A stretch of 64,000 nucleotides of DNA from CBDBLK01 sp965215445 (GTDB lineage Bacteria > Bdellovibrionota > Bacteriovoracia > Bacteriovoracales > Bacteriovoracaceae): assembly GCA_965215445.1 (NCBI GenBank), contig CBDCDT010000002.1, positions 186,001-250,000 of the forward strand, given 5' to 3'. Positions 16,216 through 25,292 of the stretch are shown in pieces. Below the pieces are notes generated by a model. The model searched no databases, was not told where the DNA came from, and saw only the letters and a list, made by a program, of their open reading frames with translations. The translations under genes and the position numbers were made by a program. The stretch's first letter is position 1. Each line of letters begins with the position of its first letter.

Positions 16216-18264
16216 ATCGAAAAAGGCGCGGACAATTGCCTGCTCGTCCATCCCTCGCGCACGGTAGAGGTGATTGGCACAATAAGCAGATTGGCCAAAT
16301 TCTCCCTGATTGCCAACGGAACGCATTTCAAATTGGGCCTTGTTGGTAAGCAAAGCATGGGCCAGGAGACTTCCAGCACCACCTATCACTTGGTGGTCTT
16401 CTACGGTGATGAGGCGGTTATTGTTGCGCTTTAAAAGTTCACCGATCGTTTGCACGTCGGGACGGTTGGCAAAGGGATTGTTAGCCACGGTGAGGGAGTG
16501 TCCCTGCTCGGCCAAAATTTCGGCCGCCGCCAAGGCCTTGGATACCATCGGGCCATTTGCAACGACAAGGCCTGCATCGCCTTCGCGCAAAACTTGAACC
16601 TTCCCATAAGCATAGTCGAGATTCGCATGGTACTCGACGGGAAAATTTTCCCGCCCCATAAAAAAGAGCGTGGTGGGAGGGACTTCTCCTTTTTTTCTGG
16701 TATCGGCAAAATTTTGCAAGGCCTGTCTCAAATAGGCCTGGGCCTCGCGGGAACAGGCACACACAACGGTTTCGAGGTGGGGAATACTCGCCACTGCGGC
16801 CAAATAGGTGGTACACTGGTGGCTGGCCCCATCGGCGGCGTCTTGAAAACCAATGTGGCTAAAAAGGCCAATCACCGGGGCCTGACTGAGTCCCGCCATA
16901 ATCAATGGCAAGTTTCCCTTGGTCACTCCGAATTGGGCAAAGGTATCCACTACTGGGATAAGGCCACTTTTGGAAAGTCCAATGGCCGTCGAAAGCATAT
17001 TTGCCTCGGCGACACCAATGTCAATTTTGCGCTCGGGAAAGGCCTTGTGAAAGGCAGCGATACCGGTCGATCCCTGTAAGTCGGCGCACACACTTACCAC
17101 CGGCAAACCATCTTGAGCGGCCAAGGTACAGGCCCTGCCAAAACCGAGTTGAACTTTTTCTGTTGGTGTTGCCGATGCTTGCTTTGGCCGTGCCGGTGTG
17201 GAATCCACCAGTTCCCGCGCCCAAGTTTCAAATTTGGCGGGCACGCTCTCGCCGGCATACAATTCGCAAAGAAAATCCAATAACTTGGGGTCGCGCGCTT
17301 TCAAAGGGTAGCCGTGTCCCCCCGAATCGGATTTTTCCGTCTCCGCCAGACCCTTGCCTTTCACCGTTTGCACCACCAAGGCCTGCGGCCGCACGGGATT
17401 TTGCCAGGCCTTGGCCATTGCCCGTTCAATACTCTGATGAACCTCTGATAAATTGTGGCCTTGCTCTAAGGTGAATAATTCCCAACCCAGAGTTTCCAAA
17501 GCGGCAAACGAAGGCCGCATGGAAAAAGAGTCGCCGTCGATACGTCCCGAAAGTTTGGTGTTGTTATCGGAGACAATTAAAACAAAGGGGCCAAGTTTTT
17601 CTTTGCCACTCAAACCGGGAATTGCCGCCAAGGCCTCTCTCGCCTCACCCTCCATCGCCCCTCCATCGGAGAGCGTACACACAGTAAGGCGCTCCTTTCC
17701 CATCCAACGGTCGGCCATGGCCAGCCCCTGCGCTTGAGGTAAACCTGAACCGAGTGGCCCATTGGAAATCAATACTCCCTGGGGATTGAGATGGGCCTCA
17801 CCGTGCCCAGTCAGTTTGCTCTCCAAGGAGCGAAAACCCCTGAGGTCTTCAAAGCTCAAATCGTCAAAAGCGTACAAACTCCTCAAGGCGTAGAGGGCAT
17901 TTTCCGTGTGGCCAGCATCGTTGACAAAGTGAAACTTTTGGTGCCACTCACACTCATCACCCTTGGAGCGAAACATCAACGCATGTAAGGAACTGAAAAT
18001 CTCAGCAAAGGCACTGCTCCCCCCCCAATGACAAGCAGCGCCACCAAGTACAGCGTGCTGATTCATAAGCAACAAAAGAGCGCGGATAGCGCGCGGATCG
18101 GCCAAAATTTCATCTTCACCGGCCAGGTTTTTCACCACACACGAAAAATGCGGTGTGGCCGTGGGCGTTTTTGCCAAATCCGAAGGCATGGGTAAGGAAG
18201 AGAGGTGGGATGGCCCTTGATTTTGCATGAAGCAATGGAAACTCAAATGTGGGGGATTGGTCAA
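16207..18264 (-). CDS. transketolase
   Basis: This 685-residue thiamine-diphosphate enzyme has LGGAACHWGGSSAFAEI, GHGEAHLNPQGVLISNGPLG, the ThDP-binding LSDGGAMEGEAREALAAI, the pyrimidine-domain segment DIGVAEANMLSTAIGLSKSG and a C-terminal swivelling domain (VEDHQVIGGAGSLLAHAL). It moves two-carbon units in the pentose phosphate pathway. The apparent start is a TTG overlapping the stop of the last multi-HTH gene (TTGA) with a GGGGGG-rich site upstream; an ATG at 18231 is an alternative. It thus sits at the tail of the seven-gene array and may be read through from it. The GDG motif is altered to SDG. Confidence 0.88.
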   Translation of the reverse strand: MTNPPHLSFHCFMQNQGPSHLSSLPMPSDLAKTPTATPHFSCVVKNLAGEDEILADPRAIRALLLLMNQHAVLGGAACHWGGSSAFAEIFSSLHALMFRSKGDECEWHQKFHFVNDAGHTENALYALRSLYAFDDLSFEDLRGFRSLESKLTGHGEAHLNPQGVLISNGPLGSGLPQAQGLAMADRWMGKERLTVCTLSDGGAMEGEAREALAAIPGLSGKEKLGPFVLIVSDNNTKLSGRIDGDSFSMRPSFAALETLGWELFTLEQGHNLSEVHQSIERAMAKAWQNPVRPQALVVQTVKGKGLAETEKSDSGGHGYPLKARDPKLLDFLCELYAGESVPAKFETWARELVDSTPARPKQASATPTEKVQLGFGRACTLAAQDGLPVVSVCADLQGSTGIAAFHKAFPERKIDIGVAEANMLSTAIGLSKSGLIPVVDTFAQFGVTKGNLPLIMAGLSQAPVIGLFSHIGFQDAADGASHQCTTYLAAVASIPHLETVVCACSREAQAYLRQALQNFADTRKKGEVPPTTLFFMGRENFPVEYHANLDYAYGKVQVLREGDAGLVVANGPMVSKALAAAEILAEQGHSLTVANNPFANRPDVQTIGELLKRNNNRLITVEDHQVIGGAGSLLAHALLTNKAQFEMRSVGNQGEFGQSAYCANHLYRARGMDEQAIVRAFFDLK

Positions 18265-20591
18265 CCGCCCCCCGCCAACGCATCCAAATCGTCCAATAAA
18301 AATAAATCGTCTTCGCCTTCGCGTGCCAAAATCTCAGCGGCGTGAAAATATTTGGCCCAAGTCAAAGAAAATGCCCCTTGAAATAATTCGCTTTCCCCCA
18401 TCATAATTGTAAAATCTGATATGGGCAGACCCAACGCCGTTCTTCTCTCTTCAATTTTTTCTTTGATTGGCGCTATTATTTGTTTGATCTGCTCCTTAGA
18501 GAGGCCCTCAAAATTGAGTTTGTCGGTATCAACCAGTTCTGCAAAATTTTTATGCCCCAAAAAATCTTTTACGCTTATCCCAAAAAAACGGGAAAATCTT
18601 ATCACCGTATGAACCTGATTGAAACCATGCCGCCTGCCAATAGGCGAGGAAACAGAAAGTTTTAGGGACTTCAAAAATTCTCTGGCCAAATTCAAACGCA
18701 ATTGCACATGATTCAGACCGTTCTCTGCCTTCTCACTCAAATAGGGGCCTTTAAGTTCAGAAACCAAAATGCGGGGATTCCCAAAGGGAATATGCTTAAA
18801 AGCTTTTAATTTGGTCTCGAAATTGAGTAAAAAATGTCCCAGGGGAACCTCCAGACCACCTTCGACAAGACGGCGAAGCATGGGAGAGGAAGGTGTGTTC
18901 CTGCCGAGCAAAAACATACGCGCCACTTTTGGTTTTACATGGGCCTTGGTGGCAAGGCCTGTGAGAGTCAGACCGCTTATATTTTTTTGCACAACCGCCT
19001 CACTCAAAAGCAGATGAGTCAGAAGCCGTTTCGCATTTTCTATTTCTTCGTCAGGAATTCTTTCAATTCTGACACGCTTGGGGTCTATCAAGTTTTTTAT
19101 AGGGCGCTTACCGACCAACTCGGAAAGAGTGATTCCCGCCACTCGGGAAAACTTATAAAGAGTTAAAAAATCAAGTTTTCTTTGAGTAAAGTCTTTGCCT
19201 GTATTGCTGTGTACTTTATTAGCTATCAAAGTTCTCAATTTGCGGGCGGTAGTCATCGGCCTTATAATTTCTTGAATCTCCGAGACCCTTCCACCTATAA
19301 ACCTGCTCCATGCCTCATCCTTTCTGGCCCACTCTCCCCATAAAAAAGTGGGTGTTTCCAACCTGACGTTGGAAATTTTGATTTTTCCCTGTGACTCCAA
19401 TTGCTCAAAAAATTGAATACAATTACTTCCCAGGGCACGCAAAATTCGCTCCATAATAGAAATGCGAGGGACACGCCTTTGCCATTCAAGGGATTGAAAG
19501 TATGACAAAGGCATTTCCGTAGTTTTAGACAATTCCTCCAAAGTTTTCTCCGAAGAATAAATGGCATCTATCAAATGCTGTAAAATTTTCCCCGTTAAAA
19601 TATTCATTTCTTCCTGAGTCAATAAATCTCTCGAACGCAGACCAGACCACTTGACATGAGATTTTAAATTTCCAGCATATTTTAAAACTTCAGAAGGATT
19701 GATTCCTAAAATATGGGCCGTTTGCAAAACTTTGGATAAAACCAATCTGCTTTTTTTCATGTCCTTAAAACGATTTTTATAGGCATGAAGCGCATTTTTT
19801 AAACGAAGGATGCCAGAATTTGAATTGGAATTAATATCTTTGACAATATCCCAAAGATCGTTGTTAATCTGAATAAAAAGTTTTTTGGTATCTTCTTCAA
19901 TTTCACCCCTATTCCAGGGATAAGATTGGTCATCAAATGTTTTCACAGGGCCAAAATGTTTTGGTTTTTGCACGCCCTCTTCAACATTCTTAAAAAAGAT
20001 CACCATATCGACATCCAGCTTAACCAGCATAGACAAAAACGAGGATAAGAAAGGCAGATCCATGCCTTTTAAGATGCTATGAAAAACCTCCAGTCCTATT
20101 CCCGTTTGTTGGGCCAGCCCCTCCAAGGAGAGATTTTTCTTGAGCAAATAATGGTTTATCAGGCCGGACAAAAATAAATGGGTTCGCTCAAAAATTTGGC
20201 GTTCTTTCTCAAGAGTAAGGTCTGGCCCATTAGCTCCAATTTGAGAGGGAATAATATGGGCCTTGAGATTACCGGCATGAGCAAATAAATCGGAGACCTT
20301 CACCCCCAAAATGTTGGCAACTTCAAACAGGCGCATAATGCGGGGTTTGCGGGCATTTTTATCCCATTGGAGAAGGATGTCTCTGACTTTATTATTTGTG
20401 ATATAAATCTGGTTATCTCGAATAATACTGAGAACTTCGTCGTAAATTTTGGATAAAAAATTTTCTTGCGAAGATATGGAAAAGAGTTTCTTCATCTCGC
20501 TTTGACACATTTGAGGAGATGTCGCCAACACAGGCAAACAAAAACAAAAAGCAAACAAAAAATTTAAATGCCAGCTTCTAAAAACCCACAT
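18261..20591 (-). CDS. exported multi-HTH repeat protein, paralogue 7 of 7
   Basis: This is the last gene of the array, about 776 residues. The start chosen is the ATG at 20591, immediately before the hydrophobic segment WHLNFLFAFCFCLPVLATS; it overlaps the previous gene by 14 nt and has no clear ribosome site. The mature N-terminus has the array's conserved cysteine (PQMCQSEMKKLF) and is closest to paralogue 5. Eight HTH-like units are visible, for example ANILGVKVSDLFAHAGNLKAH (unit 1) and KNLSLEGLAQQTGIGLEVFH (unit 2). The tail LAREGEDDLFLLDDLD is extended by ALAGGG, unlike the others. Function unknown. Confidence 0.85.
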   Translation of the reverse strand: MWVFRSWHLNFLFAFCFCLPVLATSPQMCQSEMKKLFSISSQENFLSKIYDEVLSIIRDNQIYITNNKVRDILLQWDKNARKPRIMRLFEVANILGVKVSDLFAHAGNLKAHIIPSQIGANGPDLTLEKERQIFERTHLFLSGLINHYLLKKNLSLEGLAQQTGIGLEVFHSILKGMDLPFLSSFLSMLVKLDVDMVIFFKNVEEGVQKPKHFGPVKTFDDQSYPWNRGEIEEDTKKLFIQINNDLWDIVKDINSNSNSGILRLKNALHAYKNRFKDMKKSRLVLSKVLQTAHILGINPSEVLKYAGNLKSHVKWSGLRSRDLLTQEEMNILTGKILQHLIDAIYSSEKTLEELSKTTEMPLSYFQSLEWQRRVPRISIMERILRALGSNCIQFFEQLESQGKIKISNVRLETPTFLWGEWARKDEAWSRFIGGRVSEIQEIIRPMTTARKLRTLIANKVHSNTGKDFTQRKLDFLTLYKFSRVAGITLSELVGKRPIKNLIDPKRVRIERIPDEEIENAKRLLTHLLLSEAVVQKNISGLTLTGLATKAHVKPKVARMFLLGRNTPSSPMLRRLVEGGLEVPLGHFLLNFETKLKAFKHIPFGNPRILVSELKGPYLSEKAENGLNHVQLRLNLAREFLKSLKLSVSSPIGRRHGFNQVHTVIRFSRFFGISVKDFLGHKNFAELVDTDKLNFEGLSKEQIKQIIAPIKEKIEERRTALGLPISDFTIMMGESELFQGAFSLTWAKYFHAAEILAREGEDDLFLLDDLDALAGGG

Positions 20592-22959
20592 AATCCAATA
20601 AAAACAAATCATCTTCACCTTTGCGAGCCAAAATTTCACTAACTTGAAAATACCTGCTCCAATAAAACGAACTTCTCGATTCGCTCAATAGAGAAGATAC
20701 CGTTGTATATTTCTCTCTACTACCCAGCATGATTCCCAAATCCTTCATTGGCAGCCCCAAATCTTTTCGTCGCTGATTAATATTATTTTTTATCGCTCCG
20801 ATTCTTTGATGGATATGTTCTTCAGGCAAGCGTTCAAAATTAAGCCGATTCATATCAACCAATTCAGCAAAATCTATATGCCCCACAAAATTTCTCAAAC
20901 TGATCCCTAAAAAGTGAGAAAGTTTTATAATTGTATTAATCTTATTGTAACTATGCCTTTGTTGTTTTTCTTTATATCCACGAATTCCAATATCTTTTTC
21001 TAAAGAACGCATAGATATTTCCCGAGAGGATAAAAAATTTAACGCTTGAAAGAAGCGCTCTCGTACTTGATTCATATTGGCCTTGACCTTTTTGCTGAAA
21101 TACGGGCCTCCGAGTTCCAACAGAGCACTTGTGGAGGCAAAGGGAATGTGATCATAAGATTTCAATTTATCTTCAAATTTTTCAAAAAAACGAGGCAGGG
21201 GAATTCCCAACCCATCTTCGACAATTTGAACGAGAGTTGAATATGAAGGTACCTTGTTTCTGGAAAAAATTAGCGTAATATCGTGAACAAGCAGGTGTGC
21301 CTTGATCGCCAGGCCAGTAATAGTCAGGTCATGCATATCTTTTTGCCTCCTCAACTCACCTAAAATGAGATGAATGAGAAGCCGCTCGGCCTTATCAATT
21401 TCTTCACTGGTTATCGGTTCAATTTTAGCATGACGAGGATTGAGCAATTCCTTGACTGGACGCTCTCCCAGCAATTCAGAAAGAGGAATATTGGCAACAC
21501 GAGAGGCCTTATAAAATGTTTTAAAACGAATTTCTCTTTGAGTTAAATCCCGCCCAGTTCTGGTATCAACACTTCTGGTAATGGCCGCATCAAGTTTATT
21601 TTCCGAAGTAAGAGGGAGAAGGATTTTCCGAATTTGAATAATCCTGTTCCCAAGAAAATCACCATGAAATTGATTTTTTTTAAACTTCTCTCTCCACAAA
21701 GCAAACGAAAAAGGTGCTTTGGTTTTAACCATATCAAATTCACCAAGTGACTCCAGTTTTTCAAAAAAATGAATCACATCCAAACCCAAGGCCTGCATAA
21801 TTCGTGCCAAAGTAGCGTAACTGAAATTAACGCCCCATGGATCAATCACATTTTTCAAATGTTTCTTGGATATTCCAGTCATGACAGACAATTCTTTTGC
21901 GTCTATTTTCGCTTGATTAACTTTTTCTGCAAGATATTTAGCAACGCGCCCCCGCAGTATGTTTATTTCTTCATCATTCAAAAAAGTTCTTGTTTCCATG
22001 CCCTCCCATTTAATATGAGGACTTAAGTTGCCGGCATATTTTAACACTTCAGAAGGGTTCATTCCCAACATATGGGCGGTTTGAATAAGTTCTGACAATG
22101 CCAAGTTTTTGTTCCTGATTTTACCTTGTCGTAAATTAATTTCGCGCTGACTGTAGTAAATTTTATGTTTAAATCTTATCACATCGCCGACAGCATTTTT
22201 AAAACGCATATCTTTAAAAATTTCTTCCAGTTCACCATTAATTCTATTAAAAAGATCAGTCGAATTTTTTTCAATCTCTCCTTCTTTCTTAGATACGTGA
22301 ATAAGTCTTGAAGTCCCCAAAAGATAGGGTTTTAACGGGCCTTGCCCCAAACCCGTTTCGACATATTTGAAAAAACTCACTACATCAATATCCAACCTCA
22401 CCAATATTTGTAATATTAAAGGCAAGCGAGGCAATTGTATTTTGGCAACAATAAGATGAAAAAGTTCGGATGTTATTCCACTTTCGCGTGCCAGTTGTTC
22501 GAGAGAAATATTTCTTTTCAACAGAGTGTCACTAATCATTCCTACCAAATGCAAATGGACTCGTTCCAAAATCTTGCGTTTTTTTACGAGAGTAAGAGGA
22601 AGTTTATCTGTAAGAATATTGGATGGAGGAATATGATTTTTGAGATTGCCTGCATGTTCAAATAAATCGGCAACTTTAACTCCGAAAATATTGCTTACTT
22701 CAAATAAGTCAGTCACTTTGGGGTTGCGGGCCTGTTCTCCCCATTGAAGAAGAATATCTCTAACCTCGGCATCGGTAATGACAAATTCATTGTCGTGAAT
22801 AATTCCAATAAGTTCACTGAATATTTTAGATAAAAAACCACTTTCTATAAAATGCTGTTGGTTTGATGAAGACAGCACTGTCCGTACATTGTCACGACAC
22901 ACTTCGGCCTGAAGCGGAAAAAGGGAAAGGTAAAAAATTAAAAATGCTAAAATTTTCAT
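20578..22959 (-). CDS. exported multi-HTH repeat protein, paralogue 6 of 7
   Basis: The protein has 793 residues. The signal peptide is MKILAFLIFYLSLFPLQA and cleavage would leave EVC, so the only cysteine is at residue 21. HTH-like units lie at about 44-105, 131-200, 237-312, 332-402, 434-503, 522-596, 630-700 and 715-788, a period of about 195 residues per pair. Unit 2 reads like an XRE domain: RNISLEQLARESGITSELFH, then PRLPLILQILVRLDIDVVSF. The tail is ARKGEDDLFLLDYVGF. The ATG overlaps the preceding stop (ATGA). Odd-numbered units end in a short GNL/GERP/GH loop, even-numbered ones in FFE/FFK. No catalytic motif seen. Confidence 0.87.
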   Translation of the reverse strand: MKILAFLIFYLSLFPLQAEVCRDNVRTVLSSSNQQHFIESGFLSKIFSELIGIIHDNEFVITDAEVRDILLQWGEQARNPKVTDLFEVSNIFGVKVADLFEHAGNLKNHIPPSNILTDKLPLTLVKKRKILERVHLHLVGMISDTLLKRNISLEQLARESGITSELFHLIVAKIQLPRLPLILQILVRLDIDVVSFFKYVETGLGQGPLKPYLLGTSRLIHVSKKEGEIEKNSTDLFNRINGELEEIFKDMRFKNAVGDVIRFKHKIYYSQREINLRQGKIRNKNLALSELIQTAHMLGMNPSEVLKYAGNLSPHIKWEGMETRTFLNDEEINILRGRVAKYLAEKVNQAKIDAKELSVMTGISKKHLKNVIDPWGVNFSYATLARIMQALGLDVIHFFEKLESLGEFDMVKTKAPFSFALWREKFKKNQFHGDFLGNRIIQIRKILLPLTSENKLDAAITRSVDTRTGRDLTQREIRFKTFYKASRVANIPLSELLGERPVKELLNPRHAKIEPITSEEIDKAERLLIHLILGELRRQKDMHDLTITGLAIKAHLLVHDITLIFSRNKVPSYSTLVQIVEDGLGIPLPRFFEKFEDKLKSYDHIPFASTSALLELGGPYFSKKVKANMNQVRERFFQALNFLSSREISMRSLEKDIGIRGYKEKQQRHSYNKINTIIKLSHFLGISLRNFVGHIDFAELVDMNRLNFERLPEEHIHQRIGAIKNNINQRRKDLGLPMKDLGIMLGSREKYTTVSSLLSESRSSFYWSRYFQVSEILARKGEDDLFLLDYVGF

Positions 22960-25292
22960 AAATCAATACCATCCAATAAAAACAAATCATCTTCACCTTC
23001 GCGGGCCAAAATCTCTGCCAATTGAAAATACCTCTGCAAAGACAACGATATTATCGACTCATCAATAATAGTGATCACTACTTTCTGACCGGATGAAACC
23101 CCAAGTTTAATTTTCAAGTCACGGGTTGAGATGCCCAAAGTTTCCTTACGTCTGTTAATATTCTTTTTTAACTGGCCGATTACTTTAAGAATATTTTCTT
23201 CTGGCAAATAATTAAAAATGAGTCGATCAGGTTTGGTCATTTCGGAAAAATCTCTGCGACCAAGAAAATCTCTTAAACTTATTCCAAATAGATGGGCAAA
23301 TTTCACCAGCGTATACATTTGACTATTATTTCTATTTCCACTGATGCCTTTTTCTGCAAGTCGATTCAGAGGGATATTTACTGCTTTTAAAAAAGCTTTG
23401 GCCTGATCAATTCGTTTCTCTACCCATACAAGATTTGCTTTCACTCTTTGGCCTAAATTCGGGCCTTCCAATTCGAGCAATATTGCCTTGCTTGCCTTGG
23501 GAATGTGTTCAAAAGATTTTAGTTTGATCTCAAAATTTTCCAAAAAGCGGGGCAGGGAAATACCCAGACCTTCTTCAACAACTTGGCGAAGAGCAAAATA
23601 CGACGGGGTTCTGGCCCCAGACAAAAAGCTCCTCACCATAAGTATCGTCAAGTTGCTCTTGATGGCCAGACCTGTAACAGTCAGACCGTTTACGTCTTTT
23701 TGCCTTCTGGCTTCACTTAAAATCAAATGCGCCAATAGCTGTTCGCTTCTCTTGATTTCTTTGGTTGTCATCGGTTCGATTCTGGCATTAAGAGGGTTGA
23801 ATAATTTTTCTACAGGACGCTCACCTACCAATTCCGACAAAGTCATATTGGTAGTTCGGGAAGTCTTGTACAGCGTTTTAAAACGTATAGCACTTCTTTG
23901 AGTTAAATCCAATCCAGTTCTCTGATTTACCGGTCTAACCATGGCCTTGTCCAATTGGGGCACGGTAAAAAAAGAACGAAGAATTTCCCAAATTTTCATA
24001 ATTCTGGTGCCAATGAATTCATTTGCTGGATTGTGGGTCATTATAGATTGAACACCAGACACATGAATATCAAAACCTTTCTCGGATTCCAATACTTCAA
24101 AGAAGCGAACCATATCTGAATCCAAGGCCTGCAAAATTCGCTCCAGGTTGGAATAAAGAGGAACTAACTTGTTTCTATTTAAATCTTTGAGATAACTCAA
24201 AGGGATTTGGGTCATATCCGCCAATTGCTCTAAACGCAAACCCGATTGTTCAAACATGACAAAGAAATGCTTGTGAATATCTCCCAAAAGTTCTTTCATC
24301 TGGTTATCACCGAGTAAAGTCCTGTCCTTAATTCCATCCAAGTGAACATGAGATTTCAAATTCCCAGCATATTTTAAAACTTCGGAAACATTCATTCCTA
24401 GCATATGTGAAATTTGAATGAGGTCTCCCAATCTAACCATTCGTTCATTGATATTTTTTTCTAAATGATCCCCTCGATAACTATGGTTGCGGTAATAGAT
24501 CATATTTTCAAATCGCGCAATATCGCTTTGGGGGTCTTTTAAATGAATCTCTTTTAAAATGTTTGCAGTTTCTCTATTTATTTCTTTAAAAAGATTGACG
24601 GCATTTCTTTCAATATCTCCCCTTCTTTTTTGAAACTGCGGAGTTGATTTATTTTTTTTAAAATAAGGAGGTGGAGTTTTCGGCTTCAAACCTATTTCAA
24701 CATTTTTAAAAAAGGCCACTACATCAATATTTAACCTCACCAAAGTTTGCAAAAGCAAAGGAAAATGAGGCAATTTCATATCATTGACAATACCATGAAA
24801 AAGTTTACTATCTATTCTCGTCTGAAGAGAAAGTTTTTCCAAAGTAAGATTTTTCTGATGCAAAATTTCATTTATCAATCCCGACAAATGTAAATGCACC
24901 CGATCGAAAATCTCATGTTCCTCTTTAGAAGTAAAAGAAGGTGCATCTACAACAATTTTGGATGGATCAATAATATCCCCAAGATTACCAGAATGTTTTA
25001 ATAAATCAGATACGTTCATCCCAAAGACCTTGGCCACCTCAAACATATCGACGACTCGGGGATTTTTGGTCTCACTACTCCATGAAAAAATAATATCTCT
25101 TACTTTGGTGTTGGAAATAACAATTTTCTCTCTATCAACAATACCAACCAATTCTTCAAATAAATCATTCAAAAAACTCTTCTTATGATATGAAATAAAA
25201 AGTTTCTTCACTTCATCCCGACACACCATTTCAGGCGAGGTAGTATGAGCTTCAAAACAAAAGAAGAAAAGTAAAAAAAACAAAGACCTCAT
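22956..25292 (-). CDS. exported multi-HTH repeat protein, paralogue 5 of 7
   Basis: The protein has 778 residues with signal peptide MRSLFFLLFFFCFEAHTTS and mature start PEMVCRDEVKKLF, resembling paralogue 7 rather than its direct neighbours. Unit 2 (KNLTLEKLSLQTRIDSKLFH), unit 4 (SGLRLEQLADMTQIPLSYLK) and unit 6 (NGLTVTGLAIKSNLTILMVR) keep the XRE helix-2/helix-3 spacing, each followed about 15 residues later by a helix ending LNIDVVAFF, LDSDMVRFF or LGISLPRFL. The tail is LAREGEDDLFLLDGIDL. Starts with ATGA overlap. Confidence 0.87.
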   Translation of the reverse strand: MRSLFFLLFFFCFEAHTTSPEMVCRDEVKKLFISYHKKSFLNDLFEELVGIVDREKIVISNTKVRDIIFSWSSETKNPRVVDMFEVAKVFGMNVSDLLKHSGNLGDIIDPSKIVVDAPSFTSKEEHEIFDRVHLHLSGLINEILHQKNLTLEKLSLQTRIDSKLFHGIVNDMKLPHFPLLLQTLVRLNIDVVAFFKNVEIGLKPKTPPPYFKKNKSTPQFQKRRGDIERNAVNLFKEINRETANILKEIHLKDPQSDIARFENMIYYRNHSYRGDHLEKNINERMVRLGDLIQISHMLGMNVSEVLKYAGNLKSHVHLDGIKDRTLLGDNQMKELLGDIHKHFFVMFEQSGLRLEQLADMTQIPLSYLKDLNRNKLVPLYSNLERILQALDSDMVRFFEVLESEKGFDIHVSGVQSIMTHNPANEFIGTRIMKIWEILRSFFTVPQLDKAMVRPVNQRTGLDLTQRSAIRFKTLYKTSRTTNMTLSELVGERPVEKLFNPLNARIEPMTTKEIKRSEQLLAHLILSEARRQKDVNGLTVTGLAIKSNLTILMVRSFLSGARTPSYFALRQVVEEGLGISLPRFLENFEIKLKSFEHIPKASKAILLELEGPNLGQRVKANLVWVEKRIDQAKAFLKAVNIPLNRLAEKGISGNRNNSQMYTLVKFAHLFGISLRDFLGRRDFSEMTKPDRLIFNYLPEENILKVIGQLKKNINRRKETLGISTRDLKIKLGVSSGQKVVITIIDESIISLSLQRYFQLAEILAREGEDDLFLLDGIDL

